A stretch of 64,000 nucleotides of DNA from MKSF01 sp037190225 (GTDB lineage Bacteria; Bacteroidota; Bacteroidia; Chitinophagales; Chitinophagaceae): positions 62,001-126,000 of the forward strand of contig JBBCJL010000007.1 in the NCBI GenBank assembly GCA_037190225.1, given 5' to 3'. Positions within the stretch are counted from its first letter, which is position 1. Every line of letters starts with the position of its first letter. A program made the translations under genes and the position numbers. The notes beneath the pieces are model-generated. The model was given only the letters and a program-made list of their open reading frames with translations. It made no database searches and was not told the origin of the DNA. Of the stretch, positions 44,524 to 53,800 are shown piece by piece.

Positions 44524-45268
44524 ACATATTGTGCCTTTCCTGATCATTGCGATACTGGCCACCTCGGTGATGGTATTTTTTATGGTGGTGATCATCGTGA
44601 CCTATACCAGGCGTACCAAAAGGAAAGAGCAGGAGTATCTCAGGGCGCTGATGGAAGACCGGGAAAGAACGTATGTGCAGCTGTCGGTAGAGCTGCACGA
44701 TAATGTAACGAATATGATGACGCTGGCCCGTATATACATCAATGATATGGAGGAGAACGGCAGCTGTGAAGATATGAGGACCATTAAGAAAGTGGGCAAG
44801 ATACTGGACAGCCTCATTATTGATACGCATCATTTCAGCCGTGGCCTGAATTCGGATTATATCTCCAGGTACGGGCTGATCACGGTGGTGACCGAAGAGC
44901 TGGAATGGATACAGAACTCCAAAAAGATCCCCTGCAATGTACAGGTCAGCGGGCTCCGGAAGCCGATACCTGACTTTAAGCAGCTCATGTTATACCGCAT
45001 CATACAGGAAACCCTGATGAACAGCGTCAAATATGCCAAACCTTCCAGGATTGAGGTGGAATTCGCCTTTAAGCACGACAGGTCCTTCTCTGTAAAGATA
45101 ACGGACAATGGTATCGGCTTTGACAGGCATGCTCCCGATTTCAAGGAAGGTGTCGGGATCACCAGTATGCGGGAACGCGCCCGTAAGCTGGGTGGCAGGC
45201 TGGATATCTCTTCCTGTATCGGGGAAGGCACTACGGTCTGCTTCATCTCACCCAAGATCTGGAAATAA
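44510..45268 (+). CDS. Sensor histidine kinase (HisKA_3/NarX-like core)
   Basis: A 252-residue kinase. One membrane helix (IVPFLIIAILATSVMVFFMVV), a basic juxtamembrane segment, then the HisKA_3 dimerisation helix with the phospho-acceptor His in VELHDNVTNMM. The ATPase domain has N-box QETLMNSVKYAK, DNGIGFD and GVGITSMRERARKLGG. It lacks a periplasmic sensor loop. It overlaps the six-helix gene by 14 bp and should phosphorylate the response regulator at the head of the operon. Confidence 0.9.
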   Translation: MNVDKHIVPFLIIAILATSVMVFFMVVIIVTYTRRTKRKEQEYLRALMEDRERTYVQLSVELHDNVTNMMTLARIYINDMEENGSCEDMRTIKKVGKILDSLIIDTHHFSRGLNSDYISRYGLITVVTEELEWIQNSKKIPCNVQVSGLRKPIPDFKQLMLYRIIQETLMNSVKYAKPSRIEVEFAFKHDRSFSVKITDNGIGFDRHAPDFKEGVGITSMRERARKLGGRLDISSCIGEGTTVCFISPKIWK

Positions 45269-45322
45269 AGCCCTGTCCGTCACACAGCGCCCGGAATATG
45301 GGCTGCCGGGACAGGCAGGGCT
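45269..45322 (+). terminator. Possible terminator hairpin after the kinase gene
   Basis: AGCCCTG/CAGGGCT outer arms, with CCTGTCC/GGACAGG as an alternative pairing and GCCC/GGGC inside. No T-run follows, so function is uncertain. Confidence 0.35.
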
Positions 45323-45434
45323 CAATGTTCATGGTTAATTTCCGTCCTTCCGGGATGTATAGCATCTTATCTTCGGGAGCAGGACATCAGTTATGCTTCG
45401 TTATCGCTTTACAATGCTTATAGGTACGCTACTG

Positions 45435-45932
45435 CTAAAGTGAAGATAATAATGCGTCCAGGTTCTGCAGTCCCATCGTAAAGCCTTCCTTAAAGCCCAT
45501 CTGTATGATCCTTTCCAGGTCTTCCTGGTTGTCATAAATGATGCTGATGGTCACTGTTGTGGTGTGCTGACCCGCTGTGAAGACGTTGTGCCAGAGGGAG
45601 CGGGGCAGGTTCATGTTGATATTGCCCTCCTCATCACAGAAGGCGTCCAGACCGGAGAAGCTCTGCTGAGGCGTTATTTCCCTATACTCCATCAGGGACC
45701 AATGGGGTTTGTTTTCCGGGCCGATCATGGCATACAGCCATTGTCCCCCGGGTCTGAAATCCATAGCTTTGGTCTTTGTACGGTAGGGTTGGGGCGCCCA
45801 CCACTGGTCCAGCAATGCTGCGGTGGTCCAGGCTTGCCATACCAGGTCCAGGCCGGCATTGAACTCGCGTTTAACGTGGATGGTCTTGTTCTCCCTGTTC
45901 ACGGAGAATTCAAATAAAGGAGCTGTGTTCAT
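45435..45932 (-). CDS. SRPBCC/AHSA1-family protein
   Basis: A 165-residue START-like protein. REFNAGLDLVWQAWTTAALLDQWWAPQPY opens the AHSA1 fold, followed by GGQWLYAMIGPENKPHWSLMEY and the C-terminal helix MGFKEGFTMGLQNLDALLSSL. Family members bind hydrophobic ligands or activate Hsp90; many bacterial ones sit next to an ArsR regulator, absent here. A palindrome at 46077-46093 lies 145 bp upstream. Confidence 0.85.
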   Translation of the reverse strand: MNTAPLFEFSVNRENKTIHVKREFNAGLDLVWQAWTTAALLDQWWAPQPYRTKTKAMDFRPGGQWLYAMIGPENKPHWSLMEYREITPQQSFSGLDAFCDEEGNINMNLPRSLWHNVFTAGQHTTTVTISIIYDNQEDLERIIQMGFKEGFTMGLQNLDALLSSL

Positions 45933-46076
45933 TGTTAAGCTTTTTAAATTGGTGTAATAAATTATCAGGTTGTGTGAAGCGTTTTGCTCATATTATTGAT
46001 CCGTTGCTTTCTTTTTTGCCGGGTTCCCGGCCGGTAATAAATTTACCTGCTGTATTATACATTTATTATGCAACTA

Positions 46077-46093
46077 ATACATTGCAAATGTAT
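46077..46093. promoter_or_regulatory. Palindrome ATACATT-GCA-AATGTAT (possible operator)
   Basis: Perfect 7-3-7 palindrome flanked by TGCAAC on both sides (46070 and 46095 area). Its size suits an MarR- or TetR-sized dimer; regulator and target are not known. Confidence 0.4.
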
Positions 46094-46319
46094 ATGCAAC
46101 CTTTTGATTTCTCAAAATATTTTTGAAAATTTTAAGAAAAAGATTGTCGGGGTTATTCATGTAACATGACCGAAAAGGGACCTGTGGGTATTATTGTTCC
46201 GCGTACCTGGCTGATGCTTTTTAATACCTGTTGGCAGGCTAAGCTGTCAGGTCCTGCCTCGGTGGAGCCAGGGCCTCGCCCAGGGTGGAAAATAAAAAAA
46301 TCAAGTATGTTGAAAAATA

Positions 46320-46351
46320 TTTGTTAGATTAATCTAACTTATTTATTTTTG
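46320..46351 (+). promoter_or_regulatory. Promoter of the TonB receptor operon
   Basis: -33 TTTG (46320-46323), 20-nt spacer, -7 TATTTTTG (46344-46351). The spacer is occupied by the perfect palindrome GTTAGATTAATCTAAC (46323-46338), so a bound repressor would block the polymerase. Confidence 0.75.
46323..46338. promoter_or_regulatory. Perfect palindromic operator site 1
   Basis: GTTAGATTAATCTAAC, a 16-bp perfect palindrome between the -33 and -7 boxes. TTAG...CTAA half-sites recall DtxR/MntR-type metal-regulator boxes; the identity of the regulator is inference. Confidence 0.65.
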
Positions 46352-46362
46352 TGCTGTAGTTT

Positions 46363-46378
46363 GTTAGTTTAAAGTAAC
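46363..46378. promoter_or_regulatory. Imperfect palindromic operator site 2
   Basis: GTTAGTTTAAAGTAAC, palindromic except one base pair (positions 5 and 12). It is the same size as site 1, begins 40 bp after it, shares the TTTGTTAG lead-in, and sits in the mRNA leader just before ATG 46383. Confidence 0.55.
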
Positions 46379-46382
46379 GTAT

Positions 46383-48677
46383 ATGAGTATATTTAAGACA
46401 TTGATTTGTTCCGGCGGCCTGTTATTGGCTGCTGTTAGCGCCTTGGCCCAGAGTGGTAAAATAAGCGGTAAGGTCACGGATGCTGCGGGGTCTCCCCTGG
46501 AAGCCGCTGGCATAGCGGTCCCCGATATAAAGAAATATACCGGTTCCGATAATAAGGGTATCTATAAGCTGGATGAGGTGCCGGCTGGCGAATGGATCAT
46601 TGAAGTGTCCGCTTCCGGCTATGTGACGCAGCAGGTGAAGGTCACCGTTACGGATAATGAAATAGTGCTGGATGTATCTATGGAGGCGGAAAAGGAGGAG
46701 CTGGATGGTGTGGTCGTTACCGGGACGATGAAAGAGGTCTCCAGGCTGGACAGCCCGGTGCCGGTAGAGGTCTATTCGGCCGGCTTCTTTAAGGCCAATC
46801 CCACGCCTTCCATTTTTGATGCGCTTCAGAATATAAACGGCGTACGGCCGCAGCTGAATTGCAACATCTGTAATACGGGCGATATTCATATCAACGGGCT
46901 TGAAGGTCCCTATACTATGATATTGATAGACGGGATGCCGATCGTCAGCGGGCTTTCAACGGTGTACGGGCTCAGCGGCATACCCCAGTCCCTGATCGAC
47001 AGGGTAGAAGTTGTAAAAGGGCCTGCCTCCACTTTATACGGAAGCGAGGCTGTGGGCGGGCTTATCAATATCATTACCAAATCCCCGGCGAAGGCGCCTT
47101 TGCTGGCCGCGGATGTTTTCGGCACCAGCTGGGGCGAGATCAATACCGATGTAGCCGGGAAGTTCCGGATAAAGAACACCGCGCAGACCCTCCTGGGTGT
47201 CAACTATTTTAATTATTCCAATCCTGTGGACCATAACAATGATAACTTCACGGATGTGACTTTGCAGAACCGCGTCTCCTTATTCAATAAGTGGAATTTT
47301 GAAAGGAAGCATAACCGCGTATTATCCCTTGCCGCACGGTATGTATATGAGGACCGCTGGGGCGGTGAGATGAACTGGTCCCGGAAATACAGGGGAGGAG
47401 ACGAAGTGTACGGGGAGAGTATCCATACCAACCGCTGGGAATTGTTCGGTGCCTACCAGCTGCCGGTAAAGGAGCAGCTCATGCTGCAGTTCAGCGCCAA
47501 TCTGCACGACCAGAACAGCGCCTACGGGGACACTTATTACCTGGCTACCCAGCAGATCAGCTTTGGCCAGCTCACCTGGAATAAAAGCCTGGGCATTCAT
47601 GACCTGCTGGCGGGCCTTACCTACCGCTATACCTATTATGATGATAATACCCCGGCTACCGCATCGGCTGCTGATGTGAATATCAACCTGCCGACCCATA
47701 CCCATCTCCCGGGCCTGTTCGTGCAGGATGAGATAGCGCTCCGCAGCAATCATAAGCTGCTGCTCGGCATCCGGTATGATTATAATTCTATTCATGGGAA
47801 TATCCTTACGCCGCGTGCCAACTATAAATGGAATTCCCCGGATAAGAAGAATATACTGCGCCTGAGCGTAGGTAACGGCTACCGGGTGGCCAATGTATTT
47901 ACAGAGGATCATGCGGCGCTCACAGGCGCCAGGCAGGTAGTGTTCATGAACGAGCTTAAGCCGGAGCGGTCCTGGAACGGTAATGTGAACTTTGTGAAAA
48001 GGATCTCTGCCGGCGAGGTTTTCATAGGACTGGATGCCACGGCTTTCTATACCTATTTTACCAATAAGATCATTCCTGATTACGATACGGACCCCAATAA
48101 GATCATTTACGATAACCTGGCCGGCTATGCCATATCAAAAGGCCTATCACTGAATATGGATGTCGTTTTTCCTTTCGGGCTGAAGATCCTGGCCGGCGCC
48201 ACCGTTATGGATGTCTATAATAACGATGGCACGGAAAAGGTAAGGCAGTTGTTTGCAGAGCGGTTTACGGGCACCTGGAATGCCGGCTATACCTTCCGCA
48301 GGCTGGGACTGACCATAGATTATACAGGCAATCTTTACGGGCCTATGCGGTTGCCCCTGCTGAGCGAGGCAGACCCGCGCAGCGAATATTCCCCCTGGTG
48401 GAGCATCCAGAATATCCAGCTGACCAAGACGATAGGCAGGCGTATAGAAGTGTACGGCGGTATCAAGAATCTCCTGAACTGGACGCCTAACAAAGGGAAT
48501 CCCTTTATTATTGCAAGGGCCTTCGACCCCTTCGATAAAAATGTGCAGTTCGATGCCTCCGGGCAGGCGGTCATTACCCCGGAGAATCCCTATGGGCTTA
48601 CCTTTGATCCCTCCTATGTATATGGGCCTAACCAGGGCATCAGGTTCTTCCTGGGAGCCCGTTATACCTTATTCTGA
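46383..48677 (+). CDS. TonB-dependent outer-membrane receptor with CarboxypepD_reg-like domain
   Basis: A 764-residue outer-membrane receptor. Signal peptide (1-22), CarboxypepD_reg-like domain (about 25-100), a TonB-box-like ELDGVVVTGTM, then a plug domain with a Cys pair C160-x2-C163 (NCNICNTGDIHINGLEG) and the motif MILIDGMPIVSGLSTVYGLS. A 22-strand barrel ends in the aromatic FFLGARYTLF. It imports a ligand with energy from TonB. Downstream genes encode a thioredoxin-like protein and a ZIP metal transporter, so a metal or metal complex is a reasonable substrate. Regulated by the dual-dyad promoter. The ligand itself cannot be read from the sequence. Confidence 0.92.
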   Translation: MSIFKTLICSGGLLLAAVSALAQSGKISGKVTDAAGSPLEAAGIAVPDIKKYTGSDNKGIYKLDEVPAGEWIIEVSASGYVTQQVKVTVTDNEIVLDVSMEAEKEELDGVVVTGTMKEVSRLDSPVPVEVYSAGFFKANPTPSIFDALQNINGVRPQLNCNICNTGDIHINGLEGPYTMILIDGMPIVSGLSTVYGLSGIPQSLIDRVEVVKGPASTLYGSEAVGGLINIITKSPAKAPLLAADVFGTSWGEINTDVAGKFRIKNTAQTLLGVNYFNYSNPVDHNNDNFTDVTLQNRVSLFNKWNFERKHNRVLSLAARYVYEDRWGGEMNWSRKYRGGDEVYGESIHTNRWELFGAYQLPVKEQLMLQFSANLHDQNSAYGDTYYLATQQISFGQLTWNKSLGIHDLLAGLTYRYTYYDDNTPATASAADVNINLPTHTHLPGLFVQDEIALRSNHKLLLGIRYDYNSIHGNILTPRANYKWNSPDKKNILRLSVGNGYRVANVFTEDHAALTGARQVVFMNELKPERSWNGNVNFVKRISAGEVFIGLDATAFYTYFTNKIIPDYDTDPNKIIYDNLAGYAISKGLSLNMDVVFPFGLKILAGATVMDVYNNDGTEKVRQLFAERFTGTWNAGYTFRRLGLTIDYTGNLYGPMRLPLLSEADPRSEYSPWWSIQNIQLTKTIGRRIEVYGGIKNLLNWTPNKGNPFIIARAFDPFDKNVQFDASGQAVITPENPYGLTFDPSYVYGPNQGIRFFLGARYTLF

Positions 48678-48694
48678 TAAAAAACAATACTGGT

Positions 48695-49192
48695 ATGCGT
48701 ATCCGTTTTTCATACAGACTTTGGGTCATCCCGGCCATTTTGCTGTCAGCAGCGCTGACGGCAACAGCAGGGGATATGTCCCGGCATCATTCAGCAATAG
48801 ACAGCAGCATGAAGGCGATGCCCCGGCCGATACTGGTACAATTATCCACCGATTGGTGCCGGTATTGCCGGATGCAGCAATCTTACCTGGAAAAGAGCCG
48901 GGATTTCAAGGCGCTCCTGCCCCGGTTTTACTATATGGAGCTGAATGCGGAAAGCCGGGAGCATATCGTGTTTAACGGCCGGGAGTACACCTACATGCCC
49001 ACCGGTGTCAGAACCGGCATTCATGAGCTGGCGCTGGCCCTGAGCGGAGAGGAGGAGCTGTCTTATCCTGCCTGGATACTGCTGGATAAAGATTACCGTG
49101 TAATATTCCGGCACCATGGTGTGCTCAATGACCGGCAGCTGGAAGCGCTGATGCAGGTGATAGCGCAGCTGACTGATGAAGACAAGGGATGA
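48695..49192 (+). CDS. Exported thioredoxin-fold protein
   Basis: A 165-residue protein with a signal peptide (IRFSYRLWVIPAILLSAALTATA) and a thioredoxin-like domain carrying the redox pair C55-x2-C58 in DWCRYCRM. ELSYPAWILLDKDYRVIF supplies the cis-Pro region. It probably works in the periplasm as a thiol reductase or metallochaperone. Its position 17 bp after the receptor that has a plug Cys pair, and before a ZIP transporter, suggests it handles receptor thiols or the imported metal. Confidence 0.85.
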   Translation: MRIRFSYRLWVIPAILLSAALTATAGDMSRHHSAIDSSMKAMPRPILVQLSTDWCRYCRMQQSYLEKSRDFKALLPRFYYMELNAESREHIVFNGREYTYMPTGVRTGIHELALALSGEEELSYPAWILLDKDYRVIFRHHGVLNDRQLEALMQVIAQLTDEDKG

Positions 49193-49267
49193 TGCGTTCC
49201 TATAATTACATTGGTAAATGTCCTGAGAGGGATTATATAAACTGTTGTTCAATTTAAAAAAGCACTT

Positions 49268-50086
49268 ATGTTAACTGCTGTTATACAGTATTTTGAAACG
49301 ATCGACCCGGTATGGGCCGCTTTATATGCCACGCTGTTCACCTGGCTGATCACGGCCCTGGGCGCTGCGTTTGTATTCCTGTTCCGGAGCATGAATAAGA
49401 CCCTGCTGGACGGTATGCTGGGCTTTACAGGTGGCGTAATGGTAGCTGCCAGCATCTGGAGCCTGCTGATCCCTGCCATCAATATGAGCGATGGAGAAGG
49501 GTTTGTAAAGGTGGTTCCGGCTGTTACGGGCTTCCTGGTAGGCGCAGGCTTCCTCTATGGTATTGACAGGATACTGCCGCATGTCCACGTGAACTTTAAG
49601 CAGGTGGAAGGTGTAAAGACGCCCTGGCAGCGGACCACGCTGATGATACTGGCCATCACGCTGCATAACATACCGGAAGGGCTTGCCGTGGGCGTCTTGT
49701 TCGGTGGTGTGGCGGCAGGTATACCTGAGGCGAGCATCGGTGGTGCCGTAGCCCTGGCAGTAGGTATAGGACTGCAGAACTTCCCGGAAGGGATTGCCGT
49801 GGCCATGCCATTGCGGAGGATGGGAATGAGCAGGAGAAAAAGTTTTTTCTACGGGCAGGCCTCTGCGCTTGTAGAGCCGGTTGCCGGTGTGCTGGGTGCC
49901 CTGGCGGTAGCTACTTTCACGCCGGTATTGCCCTATGCCCTGGCATTTGCTGCCGGCGCTATGATCTTTGTGGTGGTGGAAGAGGTCATACCGGAAGCAC
50001 AGCAAAACCAGAATTCTGATATGGCTACCCTGGGCTTCATCGGGGGATTTATCGTGATGATGACGCTGGATGTGGTGCTGGGATAG
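49268..50086 (+). CDS. ZIP-family metal transporter (GufA type)
   Basis: A 272-residue inner-membrane transporter with about eight helices. Metal-site motifs are HNIPEGLAVGVLFGG in helix 4 and LQNFPEGIAVAMPLRRMG in helix 5, the second with Gln instead of His as in GufA-type ZIPs, then FAAGAMIFVVVEEVIPEAQ. It should move Zn2+, Fe2+ or Mn2+ into the cytoplasm. It follows the thioredoxin gene by 75 bp and completes a receptor-chaperone-importer operon across both membranes. Confidence 0.9.
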   Translation: MLTAVIQYFETIDPVWAALYATLFTWLITALGAAFVFLFRSMNKTLLDGMLGFTGGVMVAASIWSLLIPAINMSDGEGFVKVVPAVTGFLVGAGFLYGIDRILPHVHVNFKQVEGVKTPWQRTTLMILAITLHNIPEGLAVGVLFGGVAAGIPEASIGGAVALAVGIGLQNFPEGIAVAMPLRRMGMSRRKSFFYGQASALVEPVAGVLGALAVATFTPVLPYALAFAAGAMIFVVVEEVIPEAQQNQNSDMATLGFIGGFIVMMTLDVVLG

Positions 50087-50231
50087 TATAGTGGTATGTG
50101 TGCCAGTAGACAGATGCAGGCTGTATTTTGTTCCTATGGTTATTTATCTTTGTGCTGTTCCCGCTCTGCGGAATAACGGATAAGCTGCTGCGCCCGTTGC
50201 AGGAAGCTATGTTTTGTCTGGAATAATTGAA

Positions 50232-50239
50232 TAAGTTTG
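50232..50239 (+). promoter_or_regulatory. -7 promoter box 7 nt before the start codon
   Basis: TAAGTTTG, exact TAnnTTTG; ATG at 50247. A TTTG at 50213-50216 lies 15 nt upstream, shorter than the usual 19-20. Confidence 0.45.
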
Positions 50240-50246
50240 CACGCAT

Positions 50247-50720
50247 ATGTATTCAGGCTTACTGATCGCTCATTCCTTTTGCCGGTGGCTGGTGCTGGCC
50301 GCCTTGTGCGGGAGCCTGGCCCGTTCCTGCTATGGATGGCGCTCGGGGAGCACCTTTACTGTGGCTGATAACAGGATGAGGCACTGGACGGCCACCCTAG
50401 TGCATATACAGCTGATGCTGGGATTGGGCCTTTACGCTGTCAGTCCCCTGGTACGCTATTTTTATGAGCATTTTAAAGACGCGGTCCATGAAAGAGAGCT
50501 GCGTTTCTTCGGGATGGAGCATATTACGGTCATGCTGCTGGCGGCAGCGATCATCACTATAGGTTCCCGGAAGGTAAAGCGGAAAGCATCGGGTGCTGCT
50601 AAATTCAGGACAATGGCCATATGGTTCGGGGTGGGCCTGCTGCTGATACTCAGCTCCATACCCTGGTCATTTTCGCCATTGACCAGCCGCCCTTCTTTCC
50701 GGGTGTTCTGGCTGAAATAA
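50247..50720 (+). CDS. Four-helix membrane protein, cytochrome-b-like
   Basis: A 157-residue integral membrane protein with four hydrophobic helices. His residues lie in or near helices (LLIAHSFCRWLVLAAL, ATLVHIQLMLGLGLY, FFGMEHITVMLLAAA), as in small haem-b membrane proteins of Bacteroidota. Haem binding is inference. A charged loop (RKVKRKASGAAKFR) precedes the last helix. A shared terminator with the convergent T9SS gene lies at 50828. Confidence 0.6.
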   Translation: MYSGLLIAHSFCRWLVLAALCGSLARSCYGWRSGSTFTVADNRMRHWTATLVHIQLMLGLGLYAVSPLVRYFYEHFKDAVHERELRFFGMEHITVMLLAAAIITIGSRKVKRKASGAAKFRTMAIWFGVGLLLILSSIPWSFSPLTSRPSFRVFWLK

Positions 50721-50827
50721 CGCAGTAAAGCCATCCGTAAAGATGTTTTTCTTATTTTGTCGATGGAGCATACTAATAGCGGAGGACATGAATTGTCCTT
50801 AAGTACGGGCAACGGAACATAAAAATG

Positions 50828-50858
50828 AAATCGGCTGTCCATTTTGGACAGCCGATTT
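50828..50858. terminator. Bidirectional terminator between convergent genes
   Basis: Perfect 13-bp stem AAATCGGCTGTCC/GGACAGCCGATTT with loop ATTTT. On the plus strand the stem runs out in GATTTTG; on the minus strand TTTCATTTTTA follows. It contains the GGCTGTCC/GGACAGCC core seen at 7442 and 23730. Confidence 0.85.
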
Positions 50859-50879
50859 TGTATGCCGGGTTATAATAAC

Positions 50880-53800
50880 CTACTGCTTGATAAATTTCGT
50901 GTGATAGTATTGCCCGTTAATGCGGTATTGAACGAAATAGGTGCCCGGCGCCCACTGGCTGATATCTATGCTTATCTGGTCCGGTGCGGAGACAGCAGCC
51001 TGGTGCACTTCCTTTCCGGCAGCATCAGCGATCAGCAGCGACCCGTTACCCGTTGAAGGCAACCGGATGTGCACAATGTCAGATACCGGGTTAGGATATA
51101 AGGCAATGCCGGGTGCTGTAGGCGCAATGAAGATCAGCCTGGTCGTGCTGTAAGTATAGGTGCCGTCATTATGCAGGAGTTTAAGCCTGTACAGGTTTGT
51201 GCCTTCCTGGTAGTTCCTGTCTATGACCTGGTAGGAGGATGGGCTTCCTTTGGCAGGGATGCCGCCAATGCCTGTAAATACGTTATCTCCGGTGCTGTGT
51301 TCCACCTGGAATACATCTCCTGCATCTTCACGTGCGGTTTGCCAGCGGATAGCAACGCCTTCTTCTGTGAGGATTGCATCAAAGGCAGCCAGCTCGATGA
51401 ACAGCGGGGTGGCAGGCAGGTCACCTATGGTAAAGGGACTGAAGGAGCTTACCAATCCCGAGGTGACGGTACCGCCGGATACCGTGCCGCTGGTGCCGCT
51501 TTGTCCCGCGCTTTCCCAATTACTGGAGGCTGTATTGTAGTGGGCTACCACTGCATTGGCCAGTGAGCCGAGTGCGCTGCTGCCATCGAAAGGCAGTGCG
51601 ATATAGGCGTTCTCCGTTCCTTCCGGCCTTGAAATATCCCAGTACTGGAAGCTGTCAACGCGGCTCAGATTGCTGTTGCCGAGGCTGGTGCTGTTGACCG
51701 TGATATTATTACCGTTAAAGTATTCTGCCAGGTACGTTGCAGGGGTGGCTCCTGCTGCGGTTATCCGTACGGGTGCATATCTGTTATTGTCCCCTACAGG
51801 CAGCAATACCGGGCTGGTATGAGCGGTTTTGGCGCGTACCGGCCCGTCCACATAGCTGGTATGGTCGCCGCCTGTAACCGTGGCGCTCTCGTTAAGGGTG
51901 AGTATATTGGAAGCAGTTGTGCTCAACAGGCCGTTGCGGAGCGCTATGCCATTGTTTACGGCAGTGGCCTGGGTTAAGGTTACGCCTGCTGCATTATTGA
52001 TGATCAATCGGCCTGCATTGGCGGGCAGGGCAGTCCCCGTAACCTGCGGGGCGCTGCCTGCATATTCATAGATACCGTTGCTGCTGAACAGGCGGGCAGC
52101 GGTCTGGATATTTCCCTGCGCACCGGCGGACTGGATACCATCGGGAGATGTGATGACCAGGTGTCCTCCGCTGGTGTCACTGAAGGACCCGGTGCCGGTC
52201 ACATTGTAGGCATTGGTATGAAAGGTGCCCCCGGAAAGCACGATGATCCTGGTGTTGGTATTGGTAGCAAGGTCAGTTGCCAGCCTGGTAACGGAGCTGT
52301 CCTGTACCTGTAAGGTCATGTGACTGGCGGATAAGGTACCTCCGTTTATCCGGATATGCTGTTCTCCTTTATTGACAAAATTGATATAATTCCTGTCCGC
52401 GTTGTTGTTGCCGGTTGATAAGGTGGCGCCGTTCCCGATAACCAGGTCTCTATGGATATTGATGCTGGTAGTAACCCCGTTATTACTTTGCTGCTGGATA
52501 TTATTGACAGTCGCTTCAAGGATCAGGTCGCCCTGTATATGGACCGCGGGATTGTTGCTGGAGTTGGTCAGGAAGAAGGCGAAGGAATTACCCCTGGTGG
52601 TCAGGTTGCCCCCGATATGAATATTTGCGCTGGCGTTGCTGTTGTTCAGCACAGTGCTGAAGGAAGACCGGTTTTCAACGGTCAGGTTATCCGAGCATAA
52701 ATAATAAGTGTTCCCATTGCCTATCTGGGTGAAGCCGAAAGCCGAGCTGGGTGTGCCTTCAAAGGCCAGGTTGCCGAAGTAATACCCTTTTTCATTAAGG
52801 GATATTTGCGGTGTAGGATTTATAATGCGCTGGTCACCGCTGGATCCCGTATATTTCCAGTTATAGATAAGAGTGTTGGATTGGGGCTTGAAATTTTCAT
52901 TACCGTTCCAGAAGGCATGGGCGCTGCCTATGGTATTGGTATTGATGATCAGCGTGGCGGCACTGTCCAGGATGAAGTTGGGTGTGGCACTGCTGTTCAC
53001 GGTTATCGAACCGGCGGCTTCAAACGTGCCGCCGCTGTACACATGCGCTGAAGTAATGGTGGCATTGTGGGTGACAGTCAGCCTGGCGCCGTTCAGTATA
53101 ACAAAGGATGGTGCGCCGAATACGGCTGAGGAGGTTACCTGGTGTCTTATATACAGCTTCCCGTTGGTATAGTTGCTGGCAGGTGCGGCACCGGGCTGCC
53201 AACCGTTTATGGTAAGCTGCTCCCAGGATGCGGCATTGCTGCCCCCGGGCCAGCCGCCGGGACCCGTGGTCCTGTAATCTCCGGTGGCATATGGTATATC
53301 GTCTATAATGAAGGTATTGCTGGTCACTGCAGGGAAGCTGCCGGTAACGGCTGTCAGGCTCAGGCTGGTTCCTGTTGCCGTATGGATGATATTGGTCAAT
53401 ACGGCGCTGCCGTTCGACAAGTTACTGACAAGGGGTGTATTCGCAAGCGTACCGGACGATGTGACGGAAACGGTTCCGGTAAAGTCAAGGTCTGTATTGC
53501 CATATACATCGACAGCGCTTACCACCGGCGGTGGAGCCATCGGTACGTTCACATTCGCAGATACGGGCTGCGTTGTAAAGGCTATGCGATCGGCAGTGAC
53601 GGCTATCCTGTTATAGCCATTGGATGTATTGTCGCTGGAAGCGCCGCCAGCATTGGCAGCGGAGAATTGCGAGGTATTGCCTGCATTGCCGGCAGCGACA
53701 TTTGTTACTGTGAATACCAGCTTATCATTGTCTGTAACGGTGTTATTAAAGGAAACGGCCAGTGTCAGCGATTTGGTAGCATCATCAGCGGCGCTTACGT

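Larger units (their letters stand above)
45933..46382. other. Divergent intergenic region with two palindromic sites and a promoter
   Basis: 450 bp between the AHSA1 gene (minus) and the TonB receptor (plus). It contains the ATACATT-GCA-AATGTAT palindrome (46077-46093) and the receptor promoter/operator region (46320-46378). The stretch between, 46094-46319, shows nothing recognisable. Confidence 0.6.

Noticed and set aside
49208..49221. ACATT-GGTA-AATGT dyad upstream of the ZIP gene as a second copy of the 46077 palindrome
   Set aside because: Spacing and centre differ, arms are short, and the position is inside the operon; chance is likely.
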